Assembly: GCA_001661515.1 (NCBI GenBank)
Contig: LUVW01000012.1
Coordinates: forward strand, 62,001-126,000
Source of the DNA: Capniomyces stellatus
Taxonomy: Eukaryota; Kickxellomycota; Harpellomycetes; Harpellales; Legeriomycetaceae
Direction of reading: 5' to 3'
Length of the DNA: 64,000 nt
Shown: in pieces, positions 55,113 to 64,000 of the stretch
Layout: each line of letters starts with the position of its first letter
Position numbering within the stretch: position 1 is the stretch's first letter
The notes under the pieces: model-generated
What the model was told of the DNA's origin: nothing
Databases searched by the model: none
The model's input: only the letters and a program-made list of their open reading frames with translations
Position numbers and translations under genes: made by a program

Positions 55113-55447
55113 ACGAACTTTTGGTTTCCGATTTTATTAACTATAATTCCTACTTGAAGTTTGTTTTGCTATTTTTATTCCATTCACACTTAAACTTATA
55201 AAAGTATAAAGCATTAACATGAAATATCTGTAAAGCGTAAAATAAAAAATAAAAAAACATAAAAAAAAACGGGCGGTAATTCGTGCAACCCGGTTAATCA
55301 AACCAGGAATTCTGCTATACAAATGACATAATAACCAAATCATACATTATTCCTTTCTTTTTCTAAAACCACAAAATAACAAAACAAAAACCAAAAAAAA
55401 CAAAGCTGTCACAACAAACAAGCTATAGAACTCGGCTTTTTCTTTTT

Positions 55448-56562
55448 CTATCCCATCGAAGACCAAGCTAGTGTGTTATATACGAACATGCTGGTATGAG
55501 GATTCCACGCACATAACAGCCTATTCTTTTTAACACTTGTTCCAATTCTACCCAATGAAACCAAATCCAGACAGCTAAGCTCGTCGTTGTAGTCTATAAG
55601 TGAAGCTATAAAGTGCGAGTGGTATCGTATCGGGTCACCTAATCATAAAGAGCACATTTTTGTATTAGCAAAAAAATGCAAATAAAGATTGGGGAGTCGC
55701 TACAAACAGAACGGCTAGTATAGTGTCCAGCTAGTTTCCAAGATTTTCAGTACCTGGATACACCAAAAAGTCGCCTCCAAACTTCATGCCTGGAGTTATA
55801 AAGTAGCCTTTGTGCCTCAAATCGCGATATAACCCAAGTCTTGATTTTTCGAATTGGCTGCGTGGCCAATCCCAATCAATTTGACTTGTAGCTGGCGATT
55901 CTTCAACAGATAAACTTCCACACGAGTCCGTGCTGACTTTGCATGCTTTTAGACTGTTAGGGTTATTGTCAATGTCAGTCAATTCAATTACCCCTATTTA
56001 GTACGTACACAGGTTTACATTTGTGCATTTTCGGTTTACATGCTAGTGGCCTTAACTCGTTAAAGCCCACGTATTGGTTTGGTGCAAGGGTATAATACAT
56101 AGAAGTGAATCAAACCAAAAAAAAGTGGCTGTGTTTATTCTTGTTGCCTGTAGTCATGTTTAGTCAATTTGTATACAAAGCTGCCAGAGAACAAAACAAT
56201 GCTCTCATAATCAAATAAGCTACCTTCTTCTAGCAATATATATGTCTCCTCGGGCATCAAAACTAGCGGCAGACCCAAAAATGTATTTTGCATGGTTTGT
56301 TGCGGCAAAGAGCCCACCAACCCACCGACTATTCTATGTTTCTCTCTTAGCGCTTTGGCATCTATGTGGTGTTTTAATTGGTAATTCAAAAAGGAAAAAC
56401 AACAATAAAGTTAATTTTACGACTCTGAATCGTTTCTTTAATTGCTGAATTATGATGGCAAAGTCAGTTACCATCACTATCCCATATGAAGGCCTGATCA
56501 TCGGCCAACACAGCTTTTATTTTTCTAACCGCGAAGGAGTTTTCCTGTTGCCTGTGGTCCAT
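55448..56562 (-). CDS. SEN34: tRNA-splicing endonuclease catalytic subunit SEN34
   Basis: Cuts the 3' splice site of intron-containing pre-tRNAs within the SEN complex. Exons 56562-56472, 56361-56224, 55993-55754 and 55638-55448 give 219 residues. The N-terminal domain shows [19 protein letters not shown] and [20 protein letters not shown]. The C-terminal nuclease domain has [28 protein letters not shown] and [14 protein letters not shown]. The catalytic triad is visible as Tyr about 140, a His in YHSHF (163 or 165) and Lys 193/194. It is shorter than yeast Sen34 (275) because the linker is short. The start ATG opens a clean exon ending in a phase-1 donor. Confidence 0.92.
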
Positions 56563-57609
56563 TGATTGCTTCCTTGTTTGTGGTAACTGACCAATTTGTT
56601 TTTTTTAATTCTGTTTTTCTGATAAGCGTATGGCCAACGTTTAACTAAAGCTATACCAACATTAAAGATAAAATAGTTGCGCAATTTGATGTTTGCGCTT
56701 TGTGCATTTGTAAAAAAACAAGAAAAGCTGAATATATTTTATAGTCTGGGTGTATATATTCATATATATGAACACAATTCGGAATGCAGGAAATTCGCAA
56801 GTCTCTGGTTATGTTTAGAGCTATTTACTTTATTGAACAAACCTGGAATTTATAGTCCCAAGAAGAGTGTCCAGATATTCGTGTTTATGATTGTCAAAAT
56901 ATATTATGCAATTTTGTTCTCCAATGTATCTGAGTTACGCTTAAGAAAAAGAAAGTCAAGTTTAACCAAAATGAAAAGCAGGGTTGTGTCATAATACAAC
57001 CAAATTTAGTTTTCAGTATAAAATAAGAAAATGTTGCGTCGAGTTGGTGTTGAGTTTAAGACTATTGAAGCATTTTAGCCGGTAGGAAAAATACTATCAA
57101 AGCGGCTTATATGTTTCGATCTGGAAGAATTAGTCGATTGGCTATCATATAAAATAGACCCACCTAGTTAAAAATCAAGACAAATAAACAATTAAATTCC
57201 AGGTAAAAAGAAAAAAACATTCATGCTATCCACAAACATTTTGGGAGGATTTTTATCGTTTTTTTTTTAAAGATTACTTGGTATAGCTAATAGTTGGATT
57301 GGAACGAAAAGGGATTATACAAAACTACAAAGCTTTCATTTTTAAGCAAGTTTGCAAACTGAAATCAAATATAGAAATCTAAATCTGTGTTTATTACTAC
57401 TCACCCTGAAATCATCAATATCACGCAATATCTTGTATTACATTTGCGAGAATAACACAAAGTAGACACGATATAAACATCAGGTTTCGCAGGTATGTTT
57501 ATTTTAGCTAACATTTGAACTTTTATCCCAACCACAACACATGGATCCTTTTTATAATGAATTTTGTTTTTTTTTGCATTATATATAGAAGAAATATAAA
57601 ATAGATTGA
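56563..57609. other. Intergenic between divergent SEN34 and SAM50
   Basis: A/T rich, with a 105-codon plus frame (56677-56994, starting at TTG) that has no family likeness. Probably the promoters of both neighbours. Confidence 0.5.
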
Positions 57610-59799
57610 ATGAGTTATTCTAAGGCTGAAAATACAACCGGAAATGGCTCCGACACAAGCCCCAGCTCCTCAAGCATAATATTTGATGCTTTCAAAGATG
57701 AGGTAAGATTAACGAAGCTCGCAACGTACCTGAATCAGACAAATCCGATGCTGTGTTTTAAGAGCGGAGAATGAAACGTTTATTAAAAAAGAAAAGAAAC
57801 GGCTGTATAAAAATGTAGCTGGTTATAAACGAAAAGTCGATAAGAGTCGATTCAATTTCTGTTAATGGGCTTGGTAAAATCAGAGCCGAGGTTCTTGATA
57901 AAGTTCTTGTGAATCCTTTGAATTCAGACAATTTGCAAGAATTGATGTACGAATCACGACAGACCGCAGGAATATTGAAGCAGCTTGATATTGCCGAAGA
58001 CGTTGTGATCTCGATCAAAGAGTCAATCAACAATCAAAAACATCGCGCGGATCCTATTGGGGTTACTGTGCATTTTGATTGCAAGGACAAAAAAAGAGTT
58101 ATGATCAAAAGCGGAACTGAAATAGTTGGCGGAGCTGTCAATGCTGTAAGTAGTTATCTGTTTTTAGAACAATTGTACTTGTTGCTAATGGTTCTACTGT
58201 GTCATGTAGTAAACTCAAAAGCAACGTATATTGTAGTTGATATTTAGCTGCGTTTATTCGTACACGGATTGATGTTTATAATATTTACTAGCGTAGCTAC
58301 TGAAGAGCAGAGATAAGCTGTGTGCTAGTGGTGTATTTTTTTCACTACTTTTTTAAAGAGACGAACGCCTATTTGATATTAAACTTGATTTTATAGAATG
58401 TGCTTGCAAAATCTAGAAATATTTTTGGAGGAGGAGAGTATGTCGAGGGAACATACAGCATAGGGAAAGGTACTGGCACAATGCTGCAGGCAAAGTATAG
58501 CAATCCGATTGGCGCAGATCCGCTTAAAAACTTTGATGTTACGGTATTTCAAAACTGGTCAGACTTTATGCAAAGCAGCAATTATAAAGAGGTTGCTCGG
58601 GGCTTCAGCATGTCTTTCAAGGTACTATTTATAGCTAGTGTGCAACATGTTTATTTATATTACGGAAGCTGAACCATTTATTGCTATTCGTTTGGCGCTT
58701 TTAATTTGGCAGTTTAATCTAGACAAGATTGTTGAGCTGACATTAATATCCCTCCTCTTTCTTTCTTTTTTTCTTGAGTGTAGAACTGTGGCGTTTATGG
58801 AAAACACGATCTAAGCTACAATGCATCATGGAGAAATATTTGTGGGCTGGGAAAAGATGCGTCGCCTAGGTACTTGAATGAACTTGAAAAAAAAACCCCT
58901 CATATCTCTATAAATGGCCTTCTAATATGTTACCAATATCTAGCGGTATATTATTTTAATCATAAAAACTATGCGTGGTTTTATTTAGCATGCGAGAAGA
59001 GGCAGGTCATTCAATAAAGTCCTCCGTCTCGTACTCATACCTTCACGACACTATCAGCAATAACCAGTCACCAACTGGCGGAACTCAGCTTAAAATATTC
59101 ACTGAGCTTGCTGGCTTAGGTGGTGATGTGTCTTTCCAAAAGTCACAGATCGACAGTCTGGTTGAAATTCCAATTGGTCGTGGTTGGCTTGTTGGTGGAT
59201 CATTGCGAATGGGCTGCTTGGTTCCAATCAACGAAAGTGGCTTAAAGGTATCTGACCGGTTCTTTTTGGGTGGCCCAACCAGTTTGAGAGGGTTTGAATT
59301 CCATGGAATAGGTCCTGTTGATGGGAAGGACAGTTTGGGTGGCGATGCCTTTGGCTCAGCGAGTTTGTCCTTGCTGGCACCCTTCCCATTCATCAAAACT
59401 GATAGACTTAAAGCCCAGCTCTGGGCAAATGCAGGCCAGCTTGTCATGTGGGAGAATAGTAAGTGGCTTCAACCCTGTTTCTGTTAGTTGTGTTATTCTT
59501 GTTGTTTTTGTTGTTGTTGATTGGGTTGTTGGCCAGCGCAATAATCTACTTTATCATTTTTTTCAATGTATACTAATTGATAATACTATTATTTTTTTGC
59601 TAATTCGCCACTAGATAAGCCGTCGTTCAGCCTAGTTAAACGCGCACTGTGTCAACCAAGCTTGTCGACAGGGATTGGTCTTATGTATCAGATCGGTTCT
59701 ATAAGATTGGAACTCAATTACTGCATCCCGATCTCTGTTACCAGCACTGATAAACTTAAAAGCGGCTTCCAGTTCGGACTCGGTATTAACCTTGGCTAA
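57610..59799 (+). CDS. SAM50: Mitochondrial outer-membrane assembly protein SAM50 (Omp85/BamA family)
   Basis: The core beta-barrel of the SAM complex, which inserts beta-barrel precursors into the mitochondrial outer membrane. Six exons (57610-57702, 57837-58145, 58397-58621, 58784-58869, 58989-59458, 59615-59799) give 455 residues. Residues about 30-130 form the single POTRA domain (SISVNGLGKIRAEVLDKVL and GGAVNAN). The barrel follows, with GGGEYVEGTYSIGKGTG, the loop 6 region RFFLGGPTSLRGFEFHGIGP, GGDAFGSASLSLLAPFP, and the last strand SGFQFGLGINLG, which matches the family's terminal beta-signal. The loop 6 LRGF motif is the Omp85 hallmark. All phases agree and the length is near yeast Sam50 (484). 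Confidence 0.95.
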
Positions 59800-60076
59800 T
59801 CACTTTTTTTTTTTTACTTTTGCTTTTAGCCATATTTTACCAGACCTTTTTTTAAAAAAAGAAAAATAGTGTAATAAACCTGGCTGCTTTTCTTGTAGCG
59901 ATGTTTTATAATTTTATTAAACAAGTAGATCGGCAATCAAAATCTTTATATAGAAAAAGCCCAAAAAAAAAACTGAAAAATTAATTAATTCTAAAGTGAA
60001 GCGACCTAGTCCTACCAGGCAACTATTCCTTTTGGTAACTGCGGTATATTACCTTGACAGTACTTATGCTTGGTTA

Positions 60077-61266
60077 TTAAAGACCTTCCCTAACCCTCTT
60101 CTTATATTCTGCAGGAGTAACATGAGCACTTGCTTTTTGTGACCAGATACCCAGCTTTTTTTTTCTAAGTCATAGCCAAAGTGCACAAATGTATGCATAT
60201 ATATGATTAGGTTAAACACTCGTGTATTGCAAACAACTCCGATCTACCCAAACAAGCAAGAGCATGTACATAATGGTTCTCTCTCTTTCTCCCCTCCAAC
60301 TTACTTTGCATACTCTTGAGCCTTTAAGAGTACATCTTTATTGCCAAAGTCAACAGCATCTTTTCCCGTATACAGCTCTGCATACCCAGCTTTTAGCAAT
60401 TGTATCGATAGGTCGTACTTGATAAAGCCCTTTCGATAATAGACTGCACACAGCTACAAGAAAATTAAGTATATCATCAATTAGCAGTGTGTGACTAGCA
60501 ATGCGGAAACTAGAGGTCAATAATGGTGCTTAAGGGGCTCAGTTAAATACTTTGACTCACCATTCTGTCGTACATATCTTTTTTAAGAGGCATTATCGTA
60601 ATTGATCTTCCGAGAATAAGATTTTCAACAAACTCTTTCGACTCTTGAGAGAACGCCATGGCAGGGTTTCCAAAGTGCGCAACCTTTGAATTTAAATATC
60701 AACCAGTTTATTTTTATTCGGTTTATATTTTTGGGTTGGCTAGCTCAAACATTTTGTCGAATTCCATTTCTCATTTTTTTTTATGTCTAGGCCATATTTC
60801 ACTTTAAAACGCCGAGTTTGGTTGACCTATCCGCCATACACACATTTTTGTATATACAAATAAAGTCAATTACCTCTGGAGCATCGACGCCATAGATTCT
60901 AATGTTAATTGTGCAGTCAGAAAGTTTTGGCTTTTTCTTCGCACCAGGTTTCTTCTTGGGCGTGGTGGTGCCGCTTTTTGGTTTAGTTACGAGTCCTATC
61001 TCCTCTTTCAAACTAGAACTGAACATTCTCAACAATGGCACATGGTACATTCTAAGCGTGTCTCCGTCAGCCACGCTAACAACCATTCCTTTCAGACTTG
61101 TGGTTTTCAGATACCTTTTTGGCACGTCGTCTGCAGTTTTTAACCTTCTGAATAGGTACATGTATAAATATATTACTAGTAGAATGAGCCCAAGCAACAG
61201 CAGCGCTTTTAATATCTTTTTATTTATTTCGTCGTAAAGAATAGAGTTTGAATCTCCAAACCCCAT
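60077..61266 (-). CDS. LCL3: LCL3-type membrane-anchored endonuclease (TNase/SNc fold)
   Basis: Fungal LCL3 proteins are predicted thermonuclease-fold enzymes located at mitochondria; their cellular role is poorly known. Exons 61266-60874, 60683-60561, 60453-60305 and 60164-60077 give 250 residues. A membrane helix lies near residues 20-40 (KALLLLGLILLVIYLYMYLF), followed by DVPKRYLKTTSLKGMVVSVADGDTLR (shown here only as DVPKRYLKTTSLKG and VVSVADGDTLR), RIYGVDAPE, GRSITIMPLKKDMYDRM, QLLKAGYAELYTG and the closing GIWSQ...VTPAEYKKRVREGL. A Lys/Pro-rich insertion (TTPKKKPGAKKKPKL) precedes the active-site strand. The start at 61266 is the first ATG; the longer open frame upstream has only GTG. 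Confidence 0.9.
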
Positions 61267-63028
61267 AACAATAGTCGAGTATCCTAGCACTATCGAAATC
61301 CGATTTTTTTCTCTCCTTGGGCTAGCTTATATAGATATATGTTATCCAGACTTGAATATCAAACTTTTTCCTGTCCAACGCTTGTAAACTTTAGGAATAA
61401 TTAGAAATATATTAAGTTGGCCAATTTATTTGGACTCGGTTGTAATAAATTGGACAAACTTACAACACATTTGATTTGGTGGAAATGGAGTCTAAAAATA
61501 TGCGCTATTCAGCAGTAAAGAATAAAATATAAACAACTTTTATGGTACTACTTTGCACTTTATTTCCTGCGTCTAAGCTAATTAGGTTGTGCCTTAATTT
61601 GTTCAAATTCGATTCGACTGAACCCTGTATTTTTAAGCATGTTTACCTTAAATGGCATTTAAAATCAAAGTTTCAATTTACTAGAACAAAATTTTGAATT
61701 CACTAGAACAAAGTTTGCACTATCTTTCTCTAAAAGAATATAGCCATTTATTGCTGATACAACAACCTTAGTACATTCGCCTAGCTTTAAACGCGTATCA
61801 AGTAAATACTCACCTTGGAGGCGAGTAGAATAAGCTGCAAGTTGGGTTTTGCCTCTAACAACCAAGCTGATAACTAAAGTAAATACAGCAACACCATTGA
61901 CCCAAAATAAACCAGTGCAAAAATAGGCTCTAATTTCGCGTCATGCTAACAGTTCAGAGTCACCCATTGGACCAATTATTTATGCGTGTGTTTCCCTTTA
62001 ACATTTTTAGTCAACATTCTTCACAACGATCTATTTTCCAATCACGTTGGATTTGGCACAATTAATAGTGGTAGTTTATCTAACAGATATGAATTATGAT
62101 TTCAAACCCCAGCACAAATGTGCGTGCTAGTACGATGCTGCTTGGCGGCTTACACACGCAGTATCCCGAAATAACGGATGGCAACTCGAGTCAGCAGTTA
62201 GGTGCTTTGTGGACCTCCAAAGCCAGGCACACAAAGAAGACGATTATATATTTTTTTTACATTTCCCTTTTCATTGTTAAAATCACATGTTTACGTCTTG
62301 CTTCGTTTTCCCAAGCCATATTTACTTGACAATTTTGTTATAAACCACTGACAATTCAAATTTATTGAACAAAAGATATATTAAGATTCAAGCGATATAT
62401 TAAGATTCAAGCGAGTAGATTTGAGAAAAATAGGTTCACTTAGCGTTGGTTGGTGGTAAATTATGCTTGAACATTTAGTATTATTGGAGATAGTTAAATG
62501 TAATTAACGTCGATTTGTTTCAAGTTTGCTTCATCTTAGCTGTTGGTGTGTAAAAGTGTCGGGTTTGAACATATTTGGACAAAATAGTTGAGAATAACGA
62601 TCAATCAAGCCCAATTGGGTTGGGAAATCACAAAATAAAACGAACAACTGATATATTGTCAATCAATGAGCTTTTGAAATGGTTCAGGTCAACAACTTAA
62701 CGGGATTTTTGATAATGGGATTAAAATCATTGCTTGGTTTAATCAGCTCGATTTGAATCAACTTCACAGATTTAAAAAAAACGATATTTTTTGTTTCACA
62801 AACGTAAAGTAAAATTTTCCCCTTTTGAAACTATTATAAATAAATCCAAACAGCCCGTTTAACGATGTCCAGCGTTTTTACAAAACATCTTTTTCTTCAA
62901 GTTTATCATTTAATTTTTGTTTGATATATACAACTTTTTAATTATAGCCAGAAAATACGATAGTTAAACAAAAGTATTGGCAAAATTGTGAAAAATCGAG
63001 AGAAAAGTAAAGATAATAGAGACTAACG
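61267..63028. other. Intergenic, divergent promoters of LCL3 and SCS7, with one GC-rich frame
   Basis: Mostly A/T rich. A 19-nt direct duplication (ATATATTAAGATTCAAGCG) lies at about 62375-62414. The plus frame 62096-62329 is described separately. Confidence 0.5.
62096..62329 (+). CDS. Possible small protein, 77 codons
   Basis: An ATG-initiated frame whose first 140 nt are visibly richer in G and C than the surroundings (for example ATGCTGCTTGGCGGC), as coding exons are here. It reads MISNPSTNVRASTMLLGGL, then YPEITDGNSSQQLGALWTSK, and a hydrophobic end (IIYFFYISLFIVKI). The second half could instead be intron after a donor. No family recognised. Confidence 0.25.
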   Translation: MISNPSTNVRASTMLLGGLHTQYPEITDGNSSQQLGALWTSKARHTKKTIIYFFYISLFIVKITCLRLASFSQAIFT

Positions 63029-64000
63029 ATGGATACAAAGCACACAAGCACCGACTCGGAGCTCAATATTCTGAGCCGTAAACAAGTTAGCACCCATGAT
63101 ACTGCAGACTCTATCTGGGTTATTTTTAACAACAACGTGTATGATGTGACAGAGTTTGCCAAAGTACACCCAGGCGGGATGAACTATGTACTTGACTTTG
63201 CGGGAAAAGATATTTCAGAAGCGATGGTAGACGACTACTTTCATGAACACACGGATAATGCATTTAGATTCATGAACAAGTATTTAATCGGAACTTTAGC
63301 ACCTGAGGATGTGACAAAGATATCGAACAATAAAGTGGTCACCGATTCTAATCCCGCAGCAGAAAGCAAAGCAGACTTTGGCAAAGTGAGCCCAAATAAA
63401 GAAAGGAAAAAGTTTTTGGATATCTCCAAACCTCTTGTCCAGCAGATACTTGATGGAAACTTTACCAGAGAATTCTACTTGGAGCAGGTCCATATCCCTA
63501 TAGGCCATGAAGTCCAAAGCACACTTTTTGAAAACAAGTATATGGAGGGCATTACTTCTACTCCATGGTATGTGGTGCCATCGTTGTACTTGCCACTGGC
63601 TTTATTGACATTCAAGGACGGGCTGCAATATGCTGAATTGTCTCATCTGTTCAAGTGCTCTATAGTGGGAGCTTTTTTCTGGCTATTTTTGGAATATACT
63701 ATTCACCGGTTTATATTTCACACGGAATCAGCCAATTTATCCAACAAATATGTACAAGTCTTGCATTTTGTTTCCCACGGAGCGCATCATCTTTTACCGT
63801 TTGATAAGTATCGAACCCAGACACCACTGGCGCTGCTGCTAACATCGTCGGTATTGTTGCAGCTTCCAATAATTTTCTTACTACCAAATGGTACTTTACA
63901 AGGTGTAATCGCCGGCTTAGCATGTATGTATGCTGTCTACGACTCTACACACCACTGGATACACTTTGCCGACTTTGACTTATACGCCTTCAAAATTTTA
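63029..64000 (+). CDS. SCS7: Sphingolipid fatty-acid alpha-hydroxylase (cytochrome b5 plus FA hydroxylase), 3' end outside window
   Basis: An ER enzyme that hydroxylates the C2 of very-long-chain fatty acids in ceramides, using its own cytochrome b5 domain as electron donor. The frame is open from ATG 63029 to the window end (324 codons) with no intron. The b5 domain is at about residues 12-95, with HPGG (heme His 47) and a second His in DYFHEHTDNA near 72-74. After a linker comes the hydroxylase domain with membrane segments (WYVVPSLYLPLALLTF, AFFWLFLEYT) and di-iron histidine motifs HRFIFH, HFVSHGAHH and HHWIHF. The usual final His motifs are present up to the cut, so only a short C-terminus should be missing (yeast Scs7 is 384). 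Confidence 0.93.
   Translation, partial: MDTKHTSTDSELNILSRKQVSTHDTADSIWVIFNNNVYDVTEFAKVHPGGMNYVLDFAGKDISEAMVDDYFHEHTDNAFRFMNKYLIGTLAPEDVTKISNNKVVTDSNPAAESKADFGKVSPNKERKKFLDISKPLVQQILDGNFTREFYLEQVHIPIGHEVQSTLFENKYMEGITSTPWYVVPSLYLPLALLTFKDGLQYAELSHLFKCSIVGAFFWLFLEYTIHRFIFHTESANLSNKYVQVLHFVSHGAHHLLPFDKYRTQTPLALLLTSSVLLQLPIIFLLPNGTLQGVIAGLACMYAVYDSTHHWIHFADFDLYAFKIL

Overview
The window is a 64 kb piece of a nuclear chromosome from an AT-rich, intron-dense fungus. Introns follow GT-AG rules (one is GC-AG) and mostly run about 45 to 310 nt. CTG falls at conserved leucines in the PUF6 and SCS7-type genes, so this is not a CUG-Ser yeast. LCL3, fungal-type glycogen synthase and an SCS7-type hydroxylase point to a fungus. 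SNRNP40, a LARP1 with a DM15 region, an NDFIP/BSD2 protein and the intron density argue against a typical budding yeast. An early-diverging or otherwise intron-rich lineage is my inference; I cannot name the species.

Layout. 1-12.4 kb: a COG6-like gene (interrupted by an assembly gap), a two-finger C2H2 factor, a poorly supported cluster of short open segments, MRPL46 and glycogen synthase, all on the minus strand. 12.4-26.7 kb is sparse: the NDFIP/BSD2-type membrane protein on the plus strand, then COQ9 and a kynurenine aminotransferase (BNA3 type) on the minus strand, then more than 4 kb with only scattered candidate exons. 26.7-34.2 kb: two large convergent genes with almost no introns, LARP1 (plus) and a 1277-residue PPR protein (minus). 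34.7-42.2 kb: tRNA-Ser(GCT), a two-exon gene for a small membrane protein, a tRNA-Glu/initiator tRNA-Met pair, MIS12, SNRNP40 and tRNA-His. 42.6-48.7 kb: PUF6 and RMD5/GID2 on the plus strand. 48.9-54.3 kb: small or uncertain minus-strand genes. 54.3-64 kb: SEC61-beta, SEN34, SAM50, LCL3 and an SCS7-type fatty-acid hydroxylase cut by the window end.

The genes are housekeeping and largely independent, with no operons. Several act in mitochondria (MRPL46, COQ9, SAM50, the PPR protein, probably LCL3). Others serve the secretory pathway (COG6, SEC61-beta, NDFIP/BSD2) or RNA metabolism (LARP1, PUF6, SNRNP40, SEN34, tRNAs). Exon models were built by hand: I checked GT/AG boundaries and reading phase at every junction, and each complete model sums to a whole number of codons.

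I found no clearly novel system. The most notable points are a 16-nt microexon encoding the linker between two zinc fingers, a first coding exon that is only the ATG, a GC-AG intron, a recurrent C-run/T/C-run motif, possible 19-nt introns, and several small spliced genes of unknown function.
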